The notes: generated by a model from the letters alone, not told the origin. 64,000 bases of DNA from Leptidea sinapis (GCF_905404315.1 NC_066282.1:9634501-9698500), one strand, 5' to 3'; positions 1 to 10,290 are shown, counted from the first letter of the stretch. Numbers and translations: made by a program.

Positions 1-133
1 TTAATAAAATAAAAAATACTTACTGATGATATGTGATCTTATTCGTCTTTCTTATTTCTTGTAGTATTATTTTTACAAAGTTTTGCAACCCGGCATTTTA
101 GTTTCAATTATTAGGAAAGTTTAACAGAACATG

Positions 134-262
134 TGGCACGTCAACGTCACACATTGTTCGAGACTGGCTTTAGTACGCTCACTTGGGCGTAGTATTAGTT
201 GCCGCAGTTTGACTACATCTGCGGTAAACTGTTGGAGCGCAGTGGAGACCAATCATTAATTT
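134..262 (+). repeat. Unclassified interspersed repeat, copy 1
   Basis: About 115 bases containing CACACATTGTTCGAGACTGG and GTAGTATTAGTTGCCGCA recur in reverse complement at 46130-46255 with scattered changes. No open frame, terminal repeat or tail is visible, so the class is unknown. Shared sequence 46 kb apart in opposite orientation shows only that it is interspersed. Confidence 0.6.
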
Positions 263-1944
263 AAGGCGAAGAGTAAGCAGAAGACACGCAAACATGTGGT
301 CGTAAGGTTTGTAAAAAATAATTAGTTATTATTTTATATGATCTCTAAGGCGGCGTCACCAAATGGCCTAACGGACGACCAGCGCTGGTCTTCAATCCAG
401 CAAACACGCTGAGTTGGGGGGACTTTGTCACGTATATAAAATAATATTCCATAATATTGTTTACGTTTCATATTTTAAGTTTTAATTATTGTATTTAGAT
501 GTACTGTACTTTAACTACACAAATTACTGACCTCTAATACATACCACAGGATTGGCGGCTGTCAAAGTGCTTTTGTGCCTGTTTGATATTCGCCATTTTG
601 GCGCTAGTCTACGCCCTACGGTACTAAAACTAGTGATGACAACCTCAGCAAACATCGATAGATGGTGGGAAACTATTTACAAAAAAAATGTGTACTTTAT
701 GACGTTGATTCTTGAAGTATAAATAACACGGCAGACGAACGAAATTCATTCAGAATGCAAAAATACTTCAAAGTATTGTACGTTCCTTCGCAGCCCATTA
801 TTCGTCAAAATTAGTTCTCTGGGCGAAAAAATTTGCTGTCAAACATTTGGAACAGCCTGTCCAGGGGTTATGATAATGATAATTTGAAGTTACCCAACAG
901 TATAGTCTCTCCGAGATGATAAAATCACACAATCCGAAACAGAGCACAAACAATAATGTCACGTGTTTGTGAGCGCAGGGAATCCTAAATGTAGGTTAGC
1001 TCCTTCGTATATGGAGATGAAAATTACACTTCGTCATACTTAAGCTATCCTCCAAGGCATAAATACAATTTCTCGTGTTACGCTGAATTTATGCAAATTT
1101 AAAATGACATTTCTATATAAGCCGACGCGTTTTACAATCAATACTGTGTTACATAAACAAACATAGATTATGCCAAAGAGGATGTAAATACTACGTATTA
1201 CGTAGAGGCGGGACTGCCTAAGTAAAAATTAAAATTTAGTTTAGTTATAGTTTGAAATAGTAGTAATAACATTAAGGTCGACCACGTTATAACGAAAATA
1301 AGAACTTGTAATGCCATTCTGTTTTGAAAAGAGCAACCTTAGAGTTTCTTGCTCGTTCTTCTCTAAGGAAATATATCTGCCTTCCAAACGAGCTCTATGG
1401 AAAAATGACATACTTCAAGTGTAATGCAATTTACCTACGAAATGAAATATTTTTGATTTGATTTACGTCTCAAAGTGACGGGTGCAATTTTTGAGTTGAA
1501 TCCTGAGCAGCTTAGAAAATATTATTTAACAGCCAAACAAACTTACCGCCAGAAACAAGTATATATTCATGAAAGTAAATTTAGAGTTTGAAATAAATTA
1601 TGATATCATGATATTATATATTTCGTGTTTAACCAATAGCTCTTACATATATTTATTTATTTTACACTTTCAAATGATACTGTTTAAACGTAATATATTC
1701 AAATTAAAACCGAGTCACTAAACTCTTTGGATATACCCTCCGCAATAGTTTTAAAAACTGTATTGCGACCGAGAAAACTCGCTGTCTCGTAGTTATCGTT
1801 TTAAAAATGTAGTTATATGTAACACCTTAACATTAATAATAACAATTATTTTTTTTCTTTTCACAATTAATTAAATAAAATTCTTATTTTTGCCAACTGC
1901 TTAGATAATATGTAAAGATATAACACATAAATTTCAAAGTATCT
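263..1944. other. No gene seen; AT-rich unique-looking DNA
   Basis: AT-rich sequence without an open frame of note, a recognisable transposon end or a tRNA-like fold. I see nothing to annotate. Confidence 0.5.
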
Positions 1945-2071
1945 ACGCGCCTCAATAGGGCTACTGGAAACCCAAGCGCTGGCAGCTATTTCAGTCAACG
2001 GATCAGCCTAGCTATCCAACGTGGAAATGCTGCCAGTATTCTTGGTACACTTCCCCGTAATGATAGTTTTA
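1945..2071 (+). pseudogene. Retroelement C-terminal fragment (same family as 58223-58612)
   Basis: Translation gives a fragment with the order ATGNPSAGSYF, QRISLAIQRGNAASILGTLP, RND, matching the minus-strand copy at 58223-58612 almost residue for residue. In arthropods this tail follows the reverse transcriptase in a widespread retroelement group; that placement is from memory. Here only the last ~40 residues remain, and the fragment is cut at its end by the LINE insertion at 2072-2481. The 11 bases ATGATAGTTTT plus A near its end became that insertion's target duplication. Confidence 0.6.
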
Positions 2072-2481
2072 TTTTATTGAAAAGGAGGACAAACGAGCAT
2101 GCGAGTCACCTGGTGTTAAGTGATCACCGCCGCCCACATTATCTTGCAACACCAGAGGAATCACAACAGCGTTGCCGGCCTTGAAGGAAGGTGTACGCGC
2201 TTTTTTTGAAGGTACCCATGTCGTATCGTCCCGGAAACACCGCACAAGGAAGTTCATTCCACAGCTTTGTAGTACGTGGAAGAAAGCTCCTTGAAAACCG
2301 CACTGTGGAGGTCCGCCACACATCCAGATGTTGGGGATGATACCCTAACTTGTGGCGTGTCGTGCGAAGGTGGAATTTGGCGGCAGGAATCAGGTGAAAC
2401 AGCTCTTCGGAACACTCCCCATGATAAATGCGGTAGAGGACACACAAAGAAGCGATGTCTCTACGCAACGCCAAGATAAAC
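2072..2481 (-). mobile_element. LINE-A 3' end, 5'-truncated, with 11-bp target duplication
   Basis: This is a 5'-truncated copy of a jockey/CR1-type non-LTR retrotransposon. The minus strand encodes the C-terminal tail of ORF2, about 110 residues (2139-2474), including LRRDIASLCVLYRIYHGECS and SFLPRTTKLWNELPCAVFPG, followed by the family's 3' UTR. The T-run at 2072-2075 is the A-rich tail on the minus strand. The insertion is bracketed by TGATAGTTTTA at 2061-2071 and 2482-2492, an 11-bp target duplication typical of target-primed reverse transcription. The host sequence is another retroelement whose uninterrupted relative is at 58223-58612. At least nine further LINE-A tails occur in the window. 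Confidence 0.85.
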
Positions 2482-2492
2482 TGATAGTTTTA

Positions 2493-3005
2493 ATCATAAT
2501 ATTATAAATATAGTTCTAACCATTCTTTTGTTTTAATATTGTATATAAATTTAATCGAATTGGATATTATTATGAAGTGAATTAGCTCAGTAAATTCGCG
2601 CTATGCAGAAGCGAATTGAATATTTCAATTATGTAAATATGAACACGGAGTGGTCCCAAAATTGCATCGATCGTTCGCTTCATATTGTTTTGGTGTGTCG
2701 CCGCTCTTAACACAACGAGGCTGTGTCGTAAGCCAAATGTTTCTGCATTATTTATACCAATATACGTAGAAACTGCCATGAAAGCAGACAATAGAGTATA
2801 TTACGGACACAATGGCTTGTTTTATTGCCTGCCAACTGTATATTAACTGCACTCGTGAAAGCATTGAGTTCACCTTCGCTTTGAGTGAGCTACATTAGTT
2901 AGATTTAACGGCCAACAAAAACAGTGATAGTCCGTTGTGCTTTGTTATTATTATACGAGCGACCACTCTTGTTTACTTTTTGTTTCAGTAGCTACTCTGG
3001 CTATC
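2493..3005. other. No gene seen
   Basis: AT-rich DNA; the first bases continue the target retroelement's 3' flank. A 69-codon minus frame at 2582-2791 has no recognisable content. Nothing else is supported. Confidence 0.45.
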
Positions 3006-3250
3006 AAAATCAAAATCAAATTCAAATATTTTTATTCAAAATAGGATGTGACATCACTTTCAATAAGTGTTAAAAGTCAAAAACTACCACCCATTCCAAA
3101 ATGAATGCCTCAGACCTGAGAAGAATGGGCGCAACAAACTCAGCGGGCTTTTTTTTCATCGAATTAATATGTTTACAAAGTATTATTGTACAACTAAACT
3201 TATTATTTAATAGCCTGAGGGCGGTCACTCCATTCCCAATCTGTGGTATC
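3006..3250 (-). mobile_element. LINE-B 3' end, 5'-truncated at the stop codon
   Basis: The minus strand matches the 3' end of the LINE at 5599-6580: the DW-E-like end of the coding region, CCCTCAGGCT, the AAAAAAAAGCCCGCTGAG segment, CTTCTCAGGTCTGAGG, and a tail of ATTTGAATTTGA units. Only about 245 bases remain, so essentially the 3' UTR alone was copied, a common result of early stop in reverse transcription. Confidence 0.75.
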
Positions 3251-3365
3251 AGTAAGAAAGTCATTTATGTTATTTATTTATTTAATAGTAACATTTACCA
3301 CAAAAACGTTTTTTAACAATTCTTTTGAATAACGTAATAATCAAATCAAAATCACTTTATTCATG

Positions 3366-3740
3366 CACGGACTAGTAAAAAAAAATAAGGACTCCGTGTC
3401 ACCTTACGTAACAGTGTAGCACCAAAACAAGCCGATTAGCGGGTAAATACATAGCCCCACGCACACGCTTCCAATACTACAGGCCGATAGGCGGTCATTT
3501 TGAGAATTGTCATCGTCTGTGACAGATCAGTTTGCGTCTCAATAAAATATTTTTAAAATGTCGTCGTGCGTTGTGAAAAAGTGTAAAAACGATACTATAT
3601 AAGTACTTGTGGCGATATATGATTATTTAAGGGAGAAAAATTGTGTAACTAGTATCCCCCGTACCCGCACACACACTAGCATAACGGTGCTTCACTTGCT
3701 TATATCACGGCGCGGAGTCCTTCTTTTTTACTCGTCCGTG
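3366..3740 (+). mobile_element. P-superfamily-like short element with THAP start
   Basis: The 375-bp element begins CACGGACTAGTAAAAAA and ends in the near reverse complement TTTTTTACTCGTCCGTG; the similarity continues inward to AAGGACTCCG. It is flanked by perfect 8-bp duplications TATTCATG at 3358-3365 and 3741-3748. Eight-base duplications fit P or hAT elements. A short frame inside (3558-3602) reads like the first residues of a THAP zinc finger, the DNA-binding domain at the front of P-element transposases, so P is preferred. There is no transposase core, so it is a non-autonomous deletion derivative. Confidence 0.7.
3558..3602 (+). pseudogene. Truncated THAP-finger start, 14 codons
   Basis: ATG opens MSSCVVKKCKNDTI and then stops at TAA. 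The spacing Met-Ser-Ser-Cys-x4-Cys matches the first half of the C2CH zinc site with which THAP domains begin. The second Cys/His pair and the rest of the domain are absent. It lies 167 bases before the right end of the element, so it probably marks the transposase start codon of the parent. Too short to be decisive alone; the 8-bp target duplications support it. Confidence 0.5.
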
Positions 3741-3850
3741 TATTCATGTAGGTGGCATTCACAGAAGTGACACTTATGAATGTTAAAAAAATATTTTTTT
3801 TTCTTATTGAATCTACTGCTACTTCGTAAAGGGTTGACCTGATGTGAAGA

Positions 3851-4439
3851 AGTTGAAAATTGAAACAATTTTTAACGGCTATAATTTAATGGCTTTAAAA
3901 TGATTAAAAAAAAAAAATATTTCAAATTTCTCAGTAATATTTTTTGAAAATCTCAATGTGTATTTGTTTTTTTGTATTAAATAAAAGTTTTCAGGAATTT
4001 TCTGACTTTTACGACATTTCTTAATTTTTTTTTGATTTCTTTATTCATTGTTAGGACAGGCAAAGGGTTCAAGCCAATACAGCCATATTCGTTAACATTC
4101 TTTAATTACTTGTCAATGCCGTGTTTGCAAAGTTTTTAGATAACATAACATCTAAAAATCTGTGTTCCGTACACACAAATTTTTATTCAAAGAGATTTTA
4201 AATACCAAATCTATTAAAAGAACTAGGTTTTTTTTGTAGCTATGTGTAGACCGAGAAAGGTTCCGCTTGACTTAAACTTTAGATTCCCTATTAACGTTCT
4301 TGTGAGACACTAAAATATCGTGAAGAATGTTTGTTAACTATTATTATTTAACACTTAACGTCAAACGGGTTAATAATAATAATACATAATGAAACTAAAT
4401 GAAAACTCATAAAAAAAGTAGAACTATAATAACATCATC
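3851..4439. other. No gene seen
   Basis: AT-rich sequence with long T and A runs; no open frame or recognisable repeat end. Confidence 0.45.
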
Positions 4440-4640
4440 CACGTATACAAAAATATTCATAAAATTAAAACTACTAAGCCAAACCATTTAAAAAGTTATG
4501 GGACCAAAAAGCAAACATTCTGCATTAAAATAAAGAAGAGTCACGAAAATCGGATCATAAATCTCAACGTAATAGATGTACATACATAAAAAAATACCAA
4601 TCGAATTGAGAACCTCCTCCTTTTCGAAGTCGGTTAATTA
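4440..4640 (-). repeat. Interspersed repeat ending in AGGAGGAGGTTCTCAATTCG
   Basis: The reverse complement reads GACTTCGAAAAGGAGGAGGT then TCTCAATTCGAT, and is matched in the plus orientation at 51566-51735. The upstream part includes GATTTATGATCCGATTTTCG. The class is unknown, and neither copy has an open frame. Confidence 0.5.
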
Positions 4641-5598
4641 ACCAATTAATTTTGTGACCAAGTAGACAAGAATAGGCGTAACTGTTACAATTTGGGATAA
4701 AAACGTTTCCACTTTATTAATGATATTGCACACAGAATACAGATACAGAATAGCCACAGACTATATAGTTGTAGATACAAGTCACAACAGATAATATAAG
4801 TGCGGTCAATCAACGAACTAATAAAATTATATATTTAGTAGTAACAAACTCAGCGGACATTTAATGCGGTAGCGTGTATCATAACGTTTATATTGTATTA
4901 CACATTGTATTAATAGTCATAATCTGGTTCAGCAGCTTCAACATAAAAGAAAATTAATATTTTAAACATAAGCCGCAGAGCAACCGGAAAAGACAAACAA
5001 AAGAGATCCGGTTGTTCGAGAACTTTCCATTGTGGTATCGTGGAAAAATAACTACGTCAAATTGTTGAGAGTCCGCGGGCCGAGTTTAAAAATAGCGGGA
5101 AGTACTTATCATTTATAACCAACATCATATACTCGGGATTGCATGGCTCATAATCGCAAAAGGGAGATTTATCATAGATCTTTTGATTTTTGTGTAATGG
5201 AGTCAGAACAAAGTTATAATTGAATAGTTTTTTTACAATACTTCTTCATGTTTGCGATTATAGTCTTTCTGATATGTAAGTTTTTACATTGTTAAATGGC
5301 TTCTTTAAAACGATGCAGATAAATCTTAAAAGGTGCTTACACAGATAGCTATACGATAGATTAGAGTCAAAACTATATCTGCATGTAACAATATAATATG
5401 TAGCCGAAATGCTGTCCAGATGTGTTAATATTCATTCAATTAAATCGATTTAATAGTCCTTTAGCACAGACATACAAACAGATAAACAGACATAAATATA
5501 ATAAACATTTTTTTTGCTTTCGGAATTGCTCGAAATAAATACAGCCACGTTTTTTTTTTTAATTATTAACAATACAGTTTTACTTTAACACGATTTTA
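4641..5598. other. No gene seen
   Basis: AT-rich DNA with no open frame above background and no terminal repeats recognised. Confidence 0.45.
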
Positions 5599-6369
5599 TT
5601 GTATGTACAGATACTATTATTTGTATCGACAACTGAATCTAATTTATTGTTAAATAATCATAAAACCAAATATATTAAATTCCCCGCGCCAAATGTCAAA
5701 AATGTAGATGCGAATATTTTATTAAATGGAGAGGTGGTAAAACCAGTGGAATCTGCTATATTTCTTGGCATTACTCTTGATTCCAAATTGCAGTGGGGCC
5801 CCCATATTGAAGGATTGGCGAATAGGCTTAGTTCTGCAGCATATGCGGTTAAGAAAATTAGACGGTTAACTCACATAGATACGGCGAGATTAGTATACTT
5901 TAGTTATTTTCATAGTATTATGTCCTATGGTATATTGTTATGGGGCAGTGCGGCCGATATTAATACTATCTTTGTGCTGCAGAAGAGGGCTATTCGCGCG
6001 ATTTATAACCTAGGTCCTAAAGAATCATTAAGAGAAAAATTTAAATAAATAAACATTTTGACTGTTGCTTCTCAATACATTTTTGGTAATGTTTTGTATG
6101 TTCATAAGCACATTGAGGAATTTTCTAGAAACTGTGACATTCATAATGTTAACACGAGGAACAAACATAAACTTGTTATGCCTACTACTCGGTTGGGTCC
6201 AGTTAGTAAGTCTTTTGTTGGGCGATGTATATGCTTCTACAATATGATCCCAGAAAATGTACAAAACAAATGTGTTACGAAATTTAAAAGAATTGTTAAA
6301 AAACTTTTGTGTTTGAAAGGTTACTATAGCATAAACGATTTTCTTAATGACACTACGGACTGGGAATAA
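5599..6369 (+). pseudogene. LINE-B ORF2 C-terminus, one stop codon
   Basis: This is the post-palm portion of a jockey/CR1-type reverse transcriptase. Visible blocks in order are TKYIKFPAP, VESAIFLGITLDSKLQWGPH (the usual FLG...D..L.W..H segment), KKIRRLTHIDTARLVYFSYF, HSIMSYGILLWG, VLQKRAIRAIY, then HNVNTRNKHKL and FYNMIPENVQ to the end. A single in-frame TAA at 6046-6048 splits it, just after KFK; the sister copy has a glutamate codon near there, so it is a point nonsense mutation. Apart from this stop the frame is open for about 255 codons. The catalytic palm is missing, so it is not functional. Confidence 0.75.
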
Positions 6370-6580
6370 AGCGAACACCCTCAGGCTCTTTAATTATAAA
6401 TGTTTATTGTACGATATCACATTGTAATACATATTTTACATTAAAAAAAAAGCCCGCTGAGTTTCTTGCGCCCATTCTTCAGGTCTGAGGCAGTCTCTTT
6501 TGAATGAGTGGTAGTTTTTGACGTTCAATAAGTGATTTTAAATCCTATTTTGAATAAAAATATTTGAATTTGAATAATGT
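5599..6580 (+). mobile_element. LINE-B, 5'-truncated, with intact-looking 3' UTR
   Basis: The copy keeps the last ~255 codons of ORF2 and the whole 3' UTR. The UTR contains CCCTCAGGCT, a poly-A stretch, AAGCCCGCTGAG, CTTCAGGTCTGAGG, and ends in TTTGAATTTGAAT repeats. Sister copies are at 3006-3250 and 29460-30180, with more decayed ones at 49720-50040 and 56870-57175. Truncation lies inside the reverse transcriptase, close to position 5620. Confidence 0.8.
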
Positions 6581-6799
6581 TTCATTTCTCGGGTGCAAAA
6601 TACGTCCAACTTGAGAGACTTATATCGGACAAATTTTCGAATTTACTACTAGCACTTAAACATTCTCCATGTCTGAATCGTTCTTATTTATTTATTTCCA
6701 TTTGCGTTTGTTTTTGTTTTACAAATATACTACAATACTGATCTATATCATTTTATGTAAGACCAAACTATGGAAGTTTCCACTCGCAATTTTTCCCGG

Positions 6800-7154
6800 A
6801 CTTTATTCAATCGAATACAATAATTGTAGTACGCAATTGCCACCTTGTAACCCTAAATTGCGGATCTGTGCGTGGAACAGAATAATATAAAAATCGCGAT
6901 ACAAAAAAGGTTGTAGATCGTAGAGGGGCGAAAATTTGAAGCAATACGTATATTTCAATGCTGAATTATAATAATAAAAATGTAAAAAAAATATATTTAG
7001 GGGTGGGTCCTTTATCATTTAGGGGTATGAAAAATAGATGTTGGGCGATTCTCTGACCTATCCGATATACACTCAAAATTTCGAAGAAAACGATTCAGCC
7101 GTTTCGGAAGAGTTTGGTAACAAACACCGGGACACGAGAATTTTATATATTAGA
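6800..7154 (-). mobile_element. Helitron-like element, 3'-incomplete
   Basis: Read on the minus strand it begins TCTAATATATAAAATTCTCG and TGTCCCGGTGTTTGTTACC, the start shared with copies at 20234, 32208 and 38401. The internal GATCGTAGA and ATCCGCAA...GGGTT segments are present. The CTAG end is absent. Near 6810-6836 the segment AATACAATAATTGTAGTACG lies in the opposite orientation relative to sister copies. Confidence 0.6.
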
Positions 7155-7239
7155 TTAAATAACTTTAATTTTAAGAGCATGAAGCAGAGTCTGCTCTAAC
7201 AGGATCATTCAGCTACTACATGTAGCGCCCGTTCACGAT

Positions 7240-7380
7240 CATGACGCATGGACCAGCTTTCCTTACACAAATTTAATTTGTAAACAAAATTTATGAACGA
7301 TGCGGGACTCGAATAAATTTCTCATAAATTTTGTTTAAAAATTAAATTTTCCTTATTAATCCCAGAAGTGAGGGTTGTCA
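7240..7380. repeat. tRNA-like repeat remnant, rearranged
   Basis: GAACGATGCGGGACTCGA (minus-strand acceptor and T-arm of the tRNA-like repeat seen at 13706-13778) is followed by AATCCCAGAAGTGAGGGTTG (its downstream flank) in the plus orientation. The two parts are inverted relative to the intact copies, so this is a rearranged remnant. Confidence 0.5.
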
Positions 7381-8059
7381 CTTTAAAAAATAAAAAAATA
7401 AATTGGAAAATCCAAAACTGCATGCCTCGAACGCTCATGCTATTTTTTTTTAAAGTAAAATTTAAAAAAATAATCGAATAACCTGTTTTTTTTTCAAAAG
7501 GCCCTAAGTAGTGATTTTCGAAAGGAACCTTCTCTGCTTAAATCTGAATATTGTGAAAAAAAGTTAAGTCGTTTTCGTCAAGTCGTTGTCGAGATATCCG
7601 TCCCACGCCGTTTTTTTGAACCACAGACTAATGGGCGTCCACTATATTTTTTTAATGAACTTTTTTTTTTATATAAATACGTATTCGACAACTTAAAAAG
7701 AGTATCAGGATTATTCATTAGTGTCTCAGCTTTATATTGATGTGCTTTTTATAATGTGTTGCTTTTGTAAAAAAATATGCAGTTTAAAGAGTGGACATCG
7801 TGTGACCTTGACAGGGCGGTTATAAAGCACAACCTAGCCGCTTCGCGTTCGAGGCGTGCAAATAAACATGAACCTTATATAAACTTACCTCAAATAATAT
7901 AAAAACGAAGAGCGATCTATACATGGAACTATTTTTAGGAAGAAGCCATCATTTTGTTTAAAACACCTATGATATTATTTGCCTAACCTAACAGTGATAT
8001 TTATGCCATTTTTATGTTTTGCGATAATAACTGGTTAGATGAGTTATAAATTGAAACAT
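7381..8059. other. No gene seen
   Basis: AT-rich with T-runs. Nothing with an open frame or a recognised repeat end. Confidence 0.45.
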
Positions 8060-8190
8060 TTTTTTTAAGTCATAACCCTCACTTTAGGGAATAATTATAC
8101 AAACAAAATATATGAACGATGCGGGACTCAAAACCTCTCGCGTTCTGTGTGAGAGCTCTTCCACTGTTCGAGACACGAACTTTACCCGAG
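8060..8190 (-). repeat. tRNA-like repeat, minus copy
   Basis: ATAACCCTCACTT, AACGATGCGGGACTC, CCTCTCGCGTTCTGTGTGAG and AGCTCTTCCA appear in the order expected of the reverse complement of the 13650-13850 unit. The anticodon region is altered, and the T-arm lost bases between GGGACTC and CCTCTCG, so it is not a working tRNA. Confidence 0.6.
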
Positions 8191-8533
8191 AGGATTTAAA
8201 TATCAGCACAGAAATCTTACAAGAGTAATTAGATTAAATAGAGGCTTTACAATTATTATAATTTATGATATTGTTGTTAAGTTGGCACAATGTAATGTTA
8301 CAATATTCGTTACCTACAAGGTAATTACGAAATTTCTTTGATGCTAACATCAAACAAGACGGTATGTTGAGAGTTTCATAAAACTTTCTAAGTATTTTAT
8401 CTGAAGTCTTCACGGAGGAATAATATTTTCACGAGCGAGCTGAGGCTAGCTATCAAAATACTTTGGATTTATTAAATAATATAGATTTCTTATAGTATTT
8501 TTAATTAGATGTTTAGTATGACTATTTACTTAA

Positions 8534-8837
8534 GGCCGTGCCTAATATACTATCTACAGATAGAGATAAATTACTACCTTCTACTGTCAGTAATTAGCTG
8601 TCAATAATCTGAAGCTGTCCCAATATACCCGATAAGTCATTCTTATCGTCTTATATTGGGACGCGTGAATTGCAATTTCCATGCAAACTTCTATCGCTGT
8701 TAAGCTATACGTCGTCCCATTGACTGACAGTACGGATAAGGTGAGTTACCGTCGATAAGTTTATTGGGACAGAAAAGTCAACGATAGTTACGATTTTTAT
8801 CTCAAGTAAGAGATAGACTGAATATTGGGAACGGCCG
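8534..8837 (+). mobile_element. TTAA-flanked MITE, CGGCCGTTCCCAATAT family
   Basis: A 304-bp element starting GGCCGTGCCTAATATACTAT and ending ATATTGGGAACGGCCG, flanked on both sides by TTAA (8530-8533 and 8838-8841). The ends are inverted repeats of CGGCCGTTCCCAATAT, and inner segments such as CCCAATATACCCGATAAG are shared by copies at 20915, 27664 and 55062. There is no coding capacity. TTAA duplications are typical of piggyBac and some Sola elements, but the ends are not typical piggyBac, so the parent is unknown. Confidence 0.75.
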
Positions 8838-8884
8838 TTAAAATAGTAGCGTAAAAACTGTGCGAGAGAGAGATTAACATATCA

Positions 8885-8913
8885 TCCCAATATTCAGTCT
8901 ATCTCCGCTTGAG
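8885..8913 (-). repeat. Solo end fragment of the CGGCCGTT MITE
   Basis: CCCAATATTCAGTCTATCTC followed by CGCTTGAG repeats the reverse complement of the right end of the MITE that stops 47 bases earlier. The outermost CGGCCGTT is missing. It is probably debris of a second insertion or a local duplication. Confidence 0.5.
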
Positions 8914-9749
8914 GCCTACTTGACAATACTACATAAATCGTTACAACGAACAACAAGAACTTTTGCTTACTACCTTAATTAATAATTGCATTTAACAATA
9001 CAATTTAATGCAAAGATTTCATTTCTTTTGCATACTTTTTGCTATTGTTCTGTCGTCTCACCAGCGTATCCTATTGTAAAACTTTGTAGAAAAGAATACT
9101 ATCAAAATGAATATATAGCCGGATTTCAAGAGCGGCCTTTGTACAAAGTTATGCCTAAACTAGCATACAAACCAGTGACCTAGAAAAGATAAGGTTCGTG
9201 CCAAGTTTTTCAATAAGAGCTCGTGAAGAGTTGATAACTCCTCATTACTGAAGACCGACCCTGATTGTCGCTTGTCTTATGTTCAATGTTTACGCGACAT
9301 AACTTTTAATGAACATATCTACGGACGCCATTCGGAAGTTCGAAGTTCTGTCTTCGGATAAGACAAACGGAATTGTTTAAGTTCATATTCGTAACATTCT
9401 CATGTTTTGTTTATGAATATTATGTTGTTTTGTTAATTAATACTACTTACATCTATTAAGGATGAATAAAATTTGTTTTTTAAATATATAATTTGTTTGT
9501 TTGACCATAACAACAAGTTTTATGACTACGGTTAAAAGTTAGTATAATACTTATTACAATGTTATTCTTTATAGTTCCTGCACATATTCACTATGTAAAC
9601 TTTCACTATATATGTGAGCCTAAAAAAGGGCACAATGTATCTTTTTCAGTGGCCGCTGCTTACCTGCGAGATCTTAATGGATATGTCCCGGAGATGGACA
9701 AGTAGGTGTCAGTGCGTACGCTAGCCCGTAGCTTTACTAGATTACTTAC
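8914..9749. other. No gene seen
   Basis: AT-rich DNA. A 65-codon plus frame at 8986-9183 has no recognisable features and ordinary composition. Confidence 0.4.
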
Positions 9750-9945
9750 AGTATGTTCCAAAATGGTATTATGTCCTCGAATGGCAATCAAGTACTGGAA
9801 GACGTAATACTGGTAGACCCCCACAAGATGTACCGACAGTCTGCTTAAGAAATCTAGAATAGGTTGGATGAGGGCAGCCGAGAACGGATCGTCGTAGAGT
9901 GAGTCGATGAAGGCCTATGTTCAGCAGTGGACATCTTTCGGCTGA
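9750..9945 (+). pseudogene. RTE-type LINE C-terminal remnant
   Basis: Plus-strand words AATGGCAATCAAGTACTGGA, CCCCACAAGATGTACCGACAG, GGTTGGATGAGGGCAGCCGAG and TTCAGCAGTGGACATCTTTC follow the same order as the better copy at 52708-53097. They encode the end of an RTE-clade endonuclease-reverse transcriptase (consensus order EW..RTGR, PPTRWTDDL, WMRAAQDR, FVQQWTS). Indels break the frame throughout. Confidence 0.6.
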
Positions 9946-10036
9946 AGTGATTAAAAACATCGCCATATTGGTTTTTAATAGCTAAAATTCATTGACGCAC
10001 CATAAATAACTAGACTTACAATCACGCTTAAAAATT

Positions 10037-10145
10037 GTCTGAAGCAAAATTCTGCCTACGCATCTAATAGGCAGAGTTTTCGTTCAGTTGTGTGTTGACC
10101 GCGCTTTGAATACGACGCCACGCAATGACATTGTGATCAGTGAAA
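10037..10145 (+). repeat. Interspersed repeat with terminal palindrome, copy 1
   Basis: CTGAAGCAAAATTCTGCCTA begins an imperfect inverted repeat ending TAGGCAGAGTTTTCG, then CCGCGCTTTGAATACGACGCC and CAATGACATTGTGATCAGTG. The reverse complement lies at 14217-14322. No coding potential; class unknown. Confidence 0.55.
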
Positions 10146-10260
10146 ATCTGTCCAAATAACAACATATCCAAACTTGAAAAGGATGAAGTGTCGTATTTGA
10201 GTATTATGTAACTAACGTGACCTTTTTTACACTACTAATAAAATATATCGCCGACGAAAC

Positions 10261-10290
10261 GTGCGAAAGAGACGTCCGACTCTTTCGCAC
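10261..10290. repeat. Perfect 11-bp inverted repeat (hairpin)
   Basis: GTGCGAAAGAG (10261-10271) and CTCTTTCGCAC (10280-10290) are exact reverse complements with an 8-base loop. It is not part of a repeat I recognise. In eukaryotic intergenic DNA such a stem has no assured role. Confidence 0.6.

Larger units (their letters stand above)
3337..3850 (-). mobile_element. LINE-D 3' tail, split by a P-like element
   Basis: ATCAAATCAAAATCACTTTA followed by TTCATG at 3340-3365 and CATGTAGG...CGTAAAGGGTTGA at 3741-3840 form one tail when the 375-bp insert is removed. The same tail is uninterrupted at 57444-57690. It is the 3' UTR of a further LINE, with its tail repeat at the left, so the element lies on the minus strand. 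Confidence 0.65.

Noticed and set aside
2069..2479. Several overlapping frames (plus and minus) within the LINE-A tail
   Set aside because: Only the minus frame with the WNELP...YDMGTF signature is the LINE product; the others are shadows.
8534..8837. piggyBac MITE
   Set aside because: TTAA flanks fit, but the terminal bases (CGGCCGTT) are unlike typical piggyBac ends beginning CCC/CCY, so I left the superfamily open.
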